The notes below the pieces were generated by a model. That model searched no databases. It was not told the origin of the DNA and was given only the letters and a program-made list of their open reading frames with translations. The translations under genes were made by a program, and so were the position numbers. Positions 52,138 through 59,785 of a stretch of DNA of 64,000 nt are shown here, piece after piece; the first letter of the stretch is position 1; each line of letters starts with the position of its first letter. Origin of the DNA: an uncultured Litoreibacter sp. (GTDB taxonomy: Bacteria; Pseudomonadota; Alphaproteobacteria; Rhodobacterales; Rhodobacteraceae); the NCBI GenBank assembly GCA_947494435.1, contig CANLUY010000003.1:1-64000 (forward strand), in the 5' to 3' direction.

Positions 52138-53229
52138 CTAGCGCCCGATTCGCTTGTTCCTGTCGATTTGCGCCTGGTAGTTTGGTGCCTGACCCGAACC
52201 CGGGCTCGCTTGAGATGGATTGTTTGCTGGAGCTGGTTGGGTTGCGATACTAGGCCGTCTCATCGGCATTTCACCAAGACCCATCATTGAGCGTGCCCGA
52301 AGTGCAGCATACTCGGAACCCGTAGCATTCCCCATCAGATATCGGCTTTGCGCTTGTTGTGATCCGGCTAGTGCGCGACCAAAGGCGTAGCTGCCGCCCA
52401 AGCCACCAGAGATAGCTGGCAACATAATGTTACCGGAGATGGCCCTCACGATGAATGGGGTTGCAAGGATGAAGCCTTTCGCCATCAGTACCATCATGAA
52501 GAATGGGACTAATGCACCAATGTTGGGTGCTGCGGCTGGGTCCCCTAATTCTCCAAGCATAGATGTAGAGACGCCAGTGATGGTTGAAAAAACGCCAGCG
52601 ATGATGATTGGGTACATTGCGAAGGACACCAGAGCCGTTAGCCAACGTGCGAAGTAGTCTTTAGTGACGTCGAACAACGTTAAGAAAATCATGATTGGCG
52701 CGAGTCCAAGCAGTAAAGCGATCATCAATCGCGAAGCGACCATTAGGAAAGCGGCAAGTGCGCCAAGAAGGGAAAGAAGAAATACGCCCAAATTGGAAAG
52801 TATTGCTCCCGCCATCCAGTTTAGTTCCTCTCCAGCGGCGTTTAGGTAGTCGCCAAAGCGGGCGATCATCCTGTCGAACTCCTCTGCGTAAGTACCAGAT
52901 GGGCCAGGTGCGCCGCCGCCTACTGCGGCGATTAATGATCCTGCGATGCTATCGATCCCATTGAGTATTGCGGATGACAACACGTTAAACTGCGTCCAAT
53001 TCTGAGCAAAGATGCCTATCATTACAATCTTGAAGCCCAGCCAAAGAGCCGACCTTCCGTCCATCGAGCGATATTGAAAGATCATGTTGATCGCGACGAG
53101 CATTAGGACGAGTGTGACGGCCACTGTCGTTACGGTTCCGACAGTTGCTGCAATTGCCCCAAACTGGGTTTCGGCGGAGTCATCGAGGAAGCCTTGTGCT
53201 TCGTCTACGATGAATGAAACGACGCTCAT
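52138..53229 (-). CDS. virB6: VirB6-like inner-membrane channel protein
   Basis: A 363-residue polytopic protein with about six hydrophobic segments (for example AIAATVGTVTTVAVTLVLMLVAINMIF, LGVFLLSLLGALAAFLMVASRLMIALLLGLAPIMIFLTLFDVT) and a long flexible Gln/Pro-rich C-terminus. The pattern matches VirB6/TrbL proteins, which form the inner-membrane part of the channel. Unlike in the Ti plasmid order, it lies after virB11. Confidence 0.85.
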   Translation of the reverse strand: MSVVSFIVDEAQGFLDDSAETQFGAIAATVGTVTTVAVTLVLMLVAINMIFQYRSMDGRSALWLGFKIVMIGIFAQNWTQFNVLSSAILNGIDSIAGSLIAAVGGGAPGPSGTYAEEFDRMIARFGDYLNAAGEELNWMAGAILSNLGVFLLSLLGALAAFLMVASRLMIALLLGLAPIMIFLTLFDVTKDYFARWLTALVSFAMYPIIIAGVFSTITGVSTSMLGELGDPAAAPNIGALVPFFMMVLMAKGFILATPFIVRAISGNIMLPAISGGLGGSYAFGRALAGSQQAQSRYLMGNATGSEYAALRARSMMGLGEMPMRRPSIATQPAPANNPSQASPGSGQAPNYQAQIDRNKRIGR

Positions 53230-53243
53230 AGTTATCTCCTATG

Positions 53244-53645
53244 CTACCAATTTCCTTCTATTTCGCACAGCTCACGAGCCTCGGTCCGTAGCGCATTGTA
53301 GCGACTGAAGTGTTCTTCGTCGGCTGCTCGTAAAGCGTCCCTATCGCCACCGAGGTAGTTGTCGTTAAAGTATTGAACAGCGCCATCCCAGGTCGGAAAA
53401 CGAGTTTCGCATGAGCATTCCTGAGCTTCGACAACTCGTTCGACGCCTTGCGCGCGGTAGATAGTCTGGATCACGAGGCGCTTGTAGCGCTCTCGTGAAG
53501 GTAGTTCAGCCATCCATTCAGGTTCAATGGGGCGGTCCTGACAGAATTCATGCTCGGTCCCAATCGTTGGGACCAATCCTTGGGCAGACGCGCAGACGGG
53601 AGATAGGCTGATAATCGCGGCAGAAACGAAAGTGTTCAATTTCAT
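53244..53645 (-). CDS. Secreted Cys-containing protein of the virB operon
   Basis: A 133-residue protein. The signal peptide ends near CASAQG. The mature part carries four Cys (FCQD, CSC and LCEIEGNW) and helical charged stretches. Start at 53645 is the ATG before MKLNTFVSAAIIS; the longer frame overlaps the upstream gene. It may be a periplasmic accessory of the channel or an exclusion factor. Family unknown. Confidence 0.6.
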   Translation of the reverse strand: MKLNTFVSAAIISLSPVCASAQGLVPTIGTEHEFCQDRPIEPEWMAELPSRERYKRLVIQTIYRAQGVERVVEAQECSCETRFPTWDGAVQYFNDNYLGGDRDALRAADEEHFSRYNALRTEARELCEIEGNW

Positions 53646-53863
53646 GCTGTTTTCTCCTGTTTTCCTCGCATCTCTTCTTCTGAGAACTCGTACTGCAACA
53701 GGACGGTATACATTGGTTGATGGCCCTGAAAATGGGTCATGGAGATGATTTCCCAACCGTCCAGTGTGTAGGAAGCGATAGTGTCTTCCATTTCCTGAAT
53801 GCTGAATTTCTTCCCGCCATTGAAGGTCAGGATTTTTGGCATGTAGCTTTTCCCATTGCTCAT
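53642..53863 (-). CDS. Small protein between virB11 and the secreted gene
   Basis: A 73-residue protein (MSNGKSYMPKILTFNGGKKFSIQEMEDTIASYTLDGWEIISMTHFQ...) with a DUF4177-like feel (a small strand-helix protein with GWEIISM). Its start overlaps the virB11 stop (ATGA), so it is translated in the operon. Function unknown. Confidence 0.55.
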   Translation of the reverse strand: MSNGKSYMPKILTFNGGKKFSIQEMEDTIASYTLDGWEIISMTHFQGHQPMYTVLLQYEFSEEEMRGKQEKTA

Positions 53864-54849
53864 TCTTGGGCCCCCTTTTCCAGTTCTGTCCCAGGCAAAT
53901 AGAATTCGGTAATCCCACGCTTGCCGTCTTCACGGCCCGCTTGGATAATCACGTCAATTGAGCTTTCGATGTAGTCTACCATATCCCTATAAGGTATTGG
54001 GACTTCTGTCTTTAACGCTGCGATTGCTAGGCGTTGGACCGCCAGTTGAGGCGTTTCCGCGTGCAGGGTGGTCATAGAACCGCCATGGCCAGTGTTGATG
54101 GCCTCAAGGAAAGTCATGGCCTCTTTACCGCGTACCTCGCCCAGTATGATCCTGTCTGGGCGCATCCGGAGAGTGGAAGTCAGCAAGATATCGGCCGTCT
54201 GGTGCGGTGCGTCGCGGTTTGAAATCAGCGTGACCGAATTCGGTTGCGACGGAAGCAGCTCTGCTGCTTCTTCAATGGTCAAGATCCTTTCAACGTCATC
54301 GACGTAAGAAAGGATTTTCCGTGCCGCCACTGTCTTCCCTGTAGACGTTCCGCCAGAGACGATCATGTTGAGCTTGTTTTCAACGCAATGACGGATGGCT
54401 GCGTCAATGTCACCGCTTGCCACGACTTGGCGAAGCTGTCGGTTCTTTTCTTGGCGCCGTTCTTCCAGCTTACGTTCTTTTCCGTAGAGGAAGCCCAATT
54501 TGATTGAATCGAGTGGCAAGCTGGAAAAGAACCTCAAACTAATCGACATGCCCCGGTTTACGGCCGGAGGTGTGATAACCTGTGCTCGGATCGGGCGGTC
54601 AAGATAGCTGATTGAGACCGAGACGATGGGCTTGTCTTTGGAAAGTGGCGTTCCGGCGTCAGACGCGATCTGGTTGCCGAGGTCTTTGACTTGATCCTCT
54701 GTCAGAGTTTGTGAAAGGCGAGACATGAAATGGTCGCCTTGGAACTCTCCCCAGCAAGAGCCATCCGGGTTGATGCAGATTTCGATTACATCTTCCCGTT
54801 TGGCGTCCTCTAGCCGGTCAATTGAGGATTGAAGGTAGCTCAGCGACAT
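53860..54849 (-). CDS. virB11: VirB11-type traffic ATPase
   Basis: A 329-residue cytoplasmic hexameric ATPase. Walker A VSGGTSTGKT is near residue 165, the Asp box and ILTIEEAAEL near 190, and RMRPDRIILGEVRGKEAMTFLEAINTGHGGSMTTLHAET contains Walker B and the His box. It powers pilus assembly and substrate transfer. The start at 54849 follows the virB10 stop by 4 nt. Confidence 0.93.
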   Translation of the reverse strand: MSLSYLQSSIDRLEDAKREDVIEICINPDGSCWGEFQGDHFMSRLSQTLTEDQVKDLGNQIASDAGTPLSKDKPIVSVSISYLDRPIRAQVITPPAVNRGMSISLRFFSSLPLDSIKLGFLYGKERKLEERRQEKNRQLRQVVASGDIDAAIRHCVENKLNMIVSGGTSTGKTVAARKILSYVDDVERILTIEEAAELLPSQPNSVTLISNRDAPHQTADILLTSTLRMRPDRIILGEVRGKEAMTFLEAINTGHGGSMTTLHAETPQLAVQRLAIAALKTEVPIPYRDMVDYIESSIDVIIQAGREDGKRGITEFYLPGTELEKGAQE

Positions 54850-54853
54850 AGGA

Positions 54854-56248
54854 TCAGAAAATCTCCAAGTCACGATCAACCATAACTGTGATGCGCGCTC
54901 CTTGGTCGACGTAGATCACAGGTTTGATTGAAAGGTATTCACCGATGATACTGCCTGTTGCGTCGGCGAGGTTGTCGCCGACGTCTTCAAGCACATCCTC
55001 GGCAAGTTCATCTTCGGTTTGGTTTGCGGCAACGGTTGGCGCGGCGGATATCAGAGAAATTAGCGCTGCGGAGCCGAAGCGCTCGGTAAAGCGTGTGTCA
55101 ACGAAACCAGTTGTTCCAGAGCGTCCAAGTTCATCGGCTCCAAAGGAGCTGATCTGAACGGATTGATTGGTCGGTAGGATGATGCGGTCCCAGGCAACGG
55201 TTACACGGCTTTGAGCAATCTCCGCACCAGAACGATAACGACCAATGAGTCGTGATCCAGCTGGGATGAGGAGGCGTGACCCGTCATAGCTGTAGACGTT
55301 CTCAGATGTGATCGCTCTTACTTGGCCCGCAAGCTCGCTAGAAATAGCGGTTTCCAAAGCTGCCTGAATGACGGTGCCCTGAATGACCGTATTTGAGGGA
55401 TTTGCGATAACTTCGGATTGGGTCACTTGAGATGGGAGGGCACCGTTGAGAACGAAGTCAGTGACATCTCCGAATGTACGTTCTGCCAGTTCGGTCCCTG
55501 GACCGCCATTTGTTGCTCCGCCAAAGGCGATAGTTGGTGATTGTATGCGGGCTTCCTGGAAAGCGCGTTCCTCGTCCGCGCGGCGCTGTAATTCGGCCAA
55601 ACGCCGAGCCTCTTCTTCGCGGCGCAGTCGCTCTTGTTCCCGCAAAAGCAGCTCGTCTTCGGTTGGACCAACAGGCGCAGGGGCGGGGGCATTTGCTTCC
55701 AATCGCGCTAGATCGAGGTCCATGCGGAGCTCTTGAAGCTCACGATCGCGCTCCGCCATTTCTGCGGCAAACTGTTCCTGTGCCGCTTCCGAAGCAGCCT
55801 GCAACTCTGCCAGTTGTGCTGTCAGCGCATTCATCGCGTCTGCAGCTGATGTGTCCTCTTCGACAACAGGTTCAGGGGCATTTTGTATCGCCTCAATCTG
55901 AGCTTGAAGTGCTGCGATCTGAGCAAGGAGTTCGGCATTGGGCTCAGGATTGGTAGCTGGGATTTCTACGATTTCAGGTTCGGGTGGGGCAGGGGGCACG
56001 AATGGATCGATTGCACCGAAGCCATCGCCCTCTGGTTGGAATTCGTCGGGTGTCGCGGTCGGCAACACGACTTCTTCCTCGGGTTGGTTCAACACGTAGA
56101 AGAATGCACCCGCCATTCCGATCAAAGCGACAACGAGAATAGCGATTACAGGCGAGCGGCGTTCCGATGCAATTGGCGCGCCCACAGCACCGGCTTCGAG
56201 ACGCGCAAGTCGTTGGTTAACTTCTGCTTGGTTCGGATCATCGCTCAT
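54854..56248 (-). CDS. virB10: VirB10-type channel scaffold
   Basis: A 464-residue protein. The N-terminal cytoplasmic part (MSDDPNQAEVNQRLARLE) is followed by a membrane helix (residues about 30-50), a Pro/Glu-rich linker, a long coiled coil (about 100-230) and the C-terminal VirB10 beta-barrel domain (RLLIPAGSRLIGRYRSG, VTVAWDRIILPTNQSVQI). It spans both membranes. The start at 56248 overlaps the virB9 stop (ATGA). Confidence 0.92.
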   Translation of the reverse strand: MSDDPNQAEVNQRLARLEAGAVGAPIASERRSPVIAILVVALIGMAGAFFYVLNQPEEEVVLPTATPDEFQPEGDGFGAIDPFVPPAPPEPEIVEIPATNPEPNAELLAQIAALQAQIEAIQNAPEPVVEEDTSAADAMNALTAQLAELQAASEAAQEQFAAEMAERDRELQELRMDLDLARLEANAPAPAPVGPTEDELLLREQERLRREEEARRLAELQRRADEERAFQEARIQSPTIAFGGATNGGPGTELAERTFGDVTDFVLNGALPSQVTQSEVIANPSNTVIQGTVIQAALETAISSELAGQVRAITSENVYSYDGSRLLIPAGSRLIGRYRSGAEIAQSRVTVAWDRIILPTNQSVQISSFGADELGRSGTTGFVDTRFTERFGSAALISLISAAPTVAANQTEDELAEDVLEDVGDNLADATGSIIGEYLSIKPVIYVDQGARITVMVDRDLEIF

Positions 56249-56937
56249 GATGTGCCCCCCGTTGCATTTGCTTGAATACAGACCACGGTTTCGCCAAGGC
56301 GCAGCGCCCATCGAGAGTTCACGCCAGATACGCGGATCACGCGAGGATCTGTCTGTTGTGAGTTGACGGTGCGCTCACGGCCGTTTGAGTAACGGAAGAT
56401 TGCCGGAACAGGCGCATTCCGAGCGAATTGGAAGTATGTGAACGTACCGTCATCCCAGACACGCGTTGGTGTGATCTCTGATCGAGAGCTTGCACCGTAG
56501 TTGTAGTTCGGTGCCTGTGCAGCGACGGCATTTTGAGGTCGTCTTTGTTCATCAGGATAGCGGAACTGGACCACATAGAAGGTGGGCGAGGACACTTCTC
56601 TCACGTTGAAATAGTAACTGCGGCGGTTGGTGTAGACGGTCACATTGGTATGGACGCCGCGCGCGACCGGCTTAATCGCGAACGCCTGCCCGCCAGGCAC
56701 GCCATCAAGTTCAAATCCTTCGGTGTCGCCGGATAGGATCGAGCGGATGGTTTCGCCATCCCCAAATTCAACAGTGGTCACATGCGTGAGCGAGACATTC
56801 AGGCGGAAAACTTGACCGTCTTGATAGGTGGCAATTCGCACTCGCGCGTCGTTGGGGCCGCGGCGCGGCGTTGCTTCAGCAAGAGCTGTCGATGCGGTGA
56901 ACATCAATGCCAGCAGGGCTATTCCGAGACTGCGCAT
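56245..56937 (-). CDS. virB9: VirB9-type outer-membrane channel protein
   Basis: A 230-residue periplasmic/outer-membrane protein with a signal peptide (1-20). Family features include the YQDGQVFRLNVSLTHVTTVEFGDGETI start, NVTVYTNRRSYYFNV and the C-terminal YFQFARNAPVPAIF...VINGVNS-like strands. It pairs with VirB7 and VirB10 in the core complex. Confidence 0.9.
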   Translation of the reverse strand: MRSLGIALLALMFTASTALAEATPRRGPNDARVRIATYQDGQVFRLNVSLTHVTTVEFGDGETIRSILSGDTEGFELDGVPGGQAFAIKPVARGVHTNVTVYTNRRSYYFNVREVSSPTFYVVQFRYPDEQRRPQNAVAAQAPNYNYGASSRSEITPTRVWDDGTFTYFQFARNAPVPAIFRYSNGRERTVNSQQTDPRVIRVSGVNSRWALRLGETVVCIQANATGGTS

Positions 56938-56938
56938 A

Positions 56939-57592
56939 TCAGTTCTCCAATCTGTCTGAACGGATCGAGTATTCGATCACTGTGAAGCCAAAGGGGTTCG
57001 TCCAAACCTGATCAATTGTACGGGCTTCTTCGGGCCGGAACTCGAAAAGCATGGTCGCAGTGAACAGACCAGCTTGGACGCCTTGAATCGAGGTGAGCCG
57101 CTTTCGGAGCCGGACAGTCGCGCGGTTCTCGCCAATCAAGTTTACGCTGAGAATTTCGACATCCAGCGTAGAGTTGCTGCCGTAGACGGTTGGCGGATAC
57201 TGGGCGTTCGCGCTGTTCCATTGGGCGCGCACTGAGGCTTCGGCGCGGCCATCTGAACGCTGTAAGACGCTGTTGATCCGGACGTCGTTGTCCAGCTGAT
57301 TGTAGACCTCACGATCAGTTACATAGCGGAAAATTTCAGCTTCGATCACTGCTTGATTGCCAGTGACCGCGCTTGCGCCAACAGAGACTTCAGGCAACGC
57401 AAACCCCGTTTCGGGATCGTAGGGCACGACCACCGGGGGTGGGTCCACATCGAGGATGGCGACAGCGACGGCACCCAGGCATCCGAGAAGACCAAAGGTT
57501 AGTCCGGCTAGCCCGAGCTTCTGCCAGAGGCGTTCACGACGCAGCGCGCCGTAGACCAGCTCTTCCTCAATGATCTCTTTCTCGTTGTCCAA
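56939..57592 (-). CDS. virB8: VirB8-type inner-membrane assembly factor
   Basis: A 217-residue bitopic protein. One N-terminal membrane helix (about 26-47) is followed by a periplasmic NTF2-like domain (AEIFRYVTDREVYNQLDNDVRINSVLQRSDG, TLDVEILSVNLIGENRATVRLRK, MLFEFRPEEARTIDQVWTNPFGFTVIEYSI). The start is TTG at 57592, with GAGATA just ahead, so its strength is modest. Confidence 0.9.
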   Translation of the reverse strand: MDNEKEIIEEELVYGALRRERLWQKLGLAGLTFGLLGCLGAVAVAILDVDPPPVVVPYDPETGFALPEVSVGASAVTGNQAVIEAEIFRYVTDREVYNQLDNDVRINSVLQRSDGRAEASVRAQWNSANAQYPPTVYGSNSTLDVEILSVNLIGENRATVRLRKRLTSIQGVQAGLFTATMLFEFRPEEARTIDQVWTNPFGFTVIEYSIRSDRLEN

Positions 57593-57610
57593 TATCTCAA
57601 TCCCTCAATG

Positions 57611-58456
57611 TTAATCGCCGAGGTCTGGAATGGTGAATTCCATGAAGTTTTGCTCTTCGGCGATGGTGGCTGCATCGATGACACCACCGGTGCCGTCGCC
57701 TACGGTTTGAACGGCTTCAAGCTGCCACATCGCGACGAGTGCAATGGCCAGTTCAGCCGTGACGCGCGTATTCAGGTCGACGCTTTCTTTGAGTTCGTCC
57801 ATGTCATCAATCAGGCCAACAAGGCGGTCGACGCGCTCAAGCGATTGGCCTGCATCCTCGTAGCTGTTCTGCGCTGCAGACGAGACGAGGGCGCCGGTGG
57901 TCGCTTGCGTTGCGATACGTTCAGCTCCAGCGTTGCCGCTGGTTGCCATTTCGTTGAGCGTGTCTTCATCAAAACCGAGGTCTGCAAGAACGCGACCCAT
58001 CTGGGTTTGGATTTGGCCTGCGCCGGAACCGCTGAGGCCTGAAAAGTCACCTGTGCGAATTGCTTGGATCGTCGCTTGGATATCACCAAACTCTTGATCC
58101 AGAAGGCCGTTCAACTCGGCTTCCATCTCGGTCGCGATCACTTCTGGGAGTTCGGCCAAACGGGTGAGTGCAGCATAGGTTTCTTGGAGCTGGGCCAATT
58201 GATCTGTGAGTGTGGAGAGTTGTTCTCGAAGCTGCGAAAGCTGCTCATTTTGGAGTAACTCATCTTCGATCATCTGGCGCAGTTGTTGTATGTTTTGGGC
58301 AATGTTCTGCGTGTCCACAACGGGCACGCCTTGCGCGAGGGCAGGGGCCGATATCATCGAGATGGGAGCAGCGATGCCGAGCGGCAAAAGCAATGCGACT
58401 ACGGAAGCCCGAACGGTGCTGCGGACGTAGGTGATTTGAAGCGATAGCGTGCGCAT
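57611..58456 (-). CDS. virB5: VirB5-type minor pilin
   Basis: A 281-residue secreted protein with a signal peptide (to APALA, about residue 41), then QGVPVVDTQNIAQNIQQLRQMIEDELLQ. A coiled-coil region spans about 55-110, and the C-terminus is NFMEFTIPDLGD. VirB5 sits at the pilus tip. The start and end motifs are shared with the lytic transglycosylase of the upstream gene. The start overlaps that gene's stop (TAATG). Confidence 0.85.
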   Translation of the reverse strand: MRTLSLQITYVRSTVRASVVALLLPLGIAAPISMISAPALAQGVPVVDTQNIAQNIQQLRQMIEDELLQNEQLSQLREQLSTLTDQLAQLQETYAALTRLAELPEVIATEMEAELNGLLDQEFGDIQATIQAIRTGDFSGLSGSGAGQIQTQMGRVLADLGFDEDTLNEMATSGNAGAERIATQATTGALVSSAAQNSYEDAGQSLERVDRLVGLIDDMDELKESVDLNTRVTAELAIALVAMWQLEAVQTVGDGTGGVIDAATIAEEQNFMEFTIPDLGD

Positions 58457-59616
58457 TAGTCTAAGTCCTCTATGGTGAAGTTCATGAATTCTTGTTCTTG
58501 CATCCGCGCCGCCGCGAGCCGCAGCTGTTCAGCGCTTAGGGGTTGGGTCCGAGCGGCTTGAAGTCTTGTCCTTGCCGCAATGAGACGGACCAACTCGGCT
58601 CTGGCGTAGGTGTTCAACGCCATGGACTCCTGCACATCGGTGGTTGAGCCAATGCGGGTTACGATATCCCGCACGCGAAGGGCAGCTTGCCGGATTGCAG
58701 TAGGGGAGCTGCTTCCATAGAATGCTGCACCCGTGCCCATCAGCGACAGGTTGGAGTTCGCCAGAAGGGCGGGGTCGATTGTGCCGAGCGCTTCGATCCC
58801 GCCTATGCGTGCCAGGTACTCATTGTATTTCTGCGGGATGACTTGAACGTAGTGCTGGGTTTCCCGAAAGGGCGGGACACCGCCATAATCAATTACGTTG
58901 CCCGGTCCTGCATTATAGGCGGCAAGCGCGAAGATGATGTTGCCATCAAAACGGTTGAGCTGTTGGGCCAGATACCGCGCCCCTCCTTCCACCTGGAGAT
59001 AAGGGCTGGTGCGATACTGAGGATTGATCCCAAGATCACCGGCAGTGCCAGGCATGATCTGCGTCAGACCGTAGGCACCCACAGGGCTTTCAGCACGAAC
59101 CACGAACCGGCTTTCTTGCCAGATCAGTGCTTGAAGCAATGCTCGCCACTGGACAACCGAGAGGCCAGCCGCAGACACGCCGGGACGGCTGTGCGTTTCC
59201 TGTGCCACGCGGATGATGAGCTGCTCGATATTTTCAGCGGCATCACCAAACATCTGGTTGCCAGCAGGGTTGGGATCGAGGTCAGCGGTCCCGTAGACCG
59301 CTTCCACGGACCTATCCGCATTGCCGCTGCCACCTTCGAGGCCAGAGACCATTCCCGATATCGCAATGCCGCCAGCTTCGAAGCTGGTCTGCGCATCGAG
59401 AATATCGTCGAGAACCGCGAGCTGGTCCCGCTCAATCTCTGAAATGGCTTCTTCGACCGCGACGGTGTCACCTTGCACAGCAAGGTCAGCCTCCCGATCA
59501 GCCGTTTCGATAATGTCGCGGGCCGTGAGGCCGGAGTCCACGACTGGCACGCCCTGGGCGAGCGCGCCGGTTGAAACCCCGACCAGCAACAGCGCTGCGA
59601 CGGTGAGCTTATTCAT
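58456..59616 (-). CDS. Lytic transglycosylase with VirB5-like ends
   Basis: A 386-residue exported protein. The signal peptide is followed by QGVPVVDSGLTARD and a helical N-terminal part. The SLT domain covers about residues 140-270: IWQESRF with catalytic Glu near 168, YGLTQIMPGTA, and YNAGPGNVI. A C-terminal part ends EFMNFTIEDLD. The N- and C-terminal motifs are those of the following VirB5, so this looks like a VirB5/VirB1 chimera. It should cut peptidoglycan for the channel. ATG 59616 has GGAGG 9 nt upstream; TTG 59622 is less likely. Confidence 0.82.
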   Translation of the reverse strand: MNKLTVAALLLVGVSTGALAQGVPVVDSGLTARDIIETADREADLAVQGDTVAVEEAISEIERDQLAVLDDILDAQTSFEAGGIAISGMVSGLEGGSGNADRSVEAVYGTADLDPNPAGNQMFGDAAENIEQLIIRVAQETHSRPGVSAAGLSVVQWRALLQALIWQESRFVVRAESPVGAYGLTQIMPGTAGDLGINPQYRTSPYLQVEGGARYLAQQLNRFDGNIIFALAAYNAGPGNVIDYGGVPPFRETQHYVQVIPQKYNEYLARIGGIEALGTIDPALLANSNLSLMGTGAAFYGSSSPTAIRQAALRVRDIVTRIGSTTDVQESMALNTYARAELVRLIAARTRLQAARTQPLSAEQLRLAAARMQEQEFMNFTIEDLD

Positions 59617-59785
59617 TGGCAATGTCCTCCAAGTCTAAGAGATGGGGGTCATTGAGCGGTTCAAAGTCGCAGTTCACTGGCGCGACGCTGCGTGAAACGA
59701 AGCTGAAGCAGTTGGCTTGCGGCTCTTGATAGTTCGAGCAACCCGCGATCACACACAGCATTAGGAAATAGGTCAATTTCTTCAT
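59609..59785 (-). CDS. virB7: VirB7-type lipoprotein
   Basis: A 58-residue lipoprotein. The signal and lipobox MKKLTYFLMLCVIAGC end at Cys16. A short tail with two more Cys (ANCFSF, PVNCDFE) follows. VirB7 stabilises VirB9 at the outer membrane. It overlaps virB4 and the transglycosylase gene at its two ends. Confidence 0.78.
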   Translation of the reverse strand: MKKLTYFLMLCVIAGCSNYQEPQANCFSFVSRSVAPVNCDFEPLNDPHLLDLEDIANE

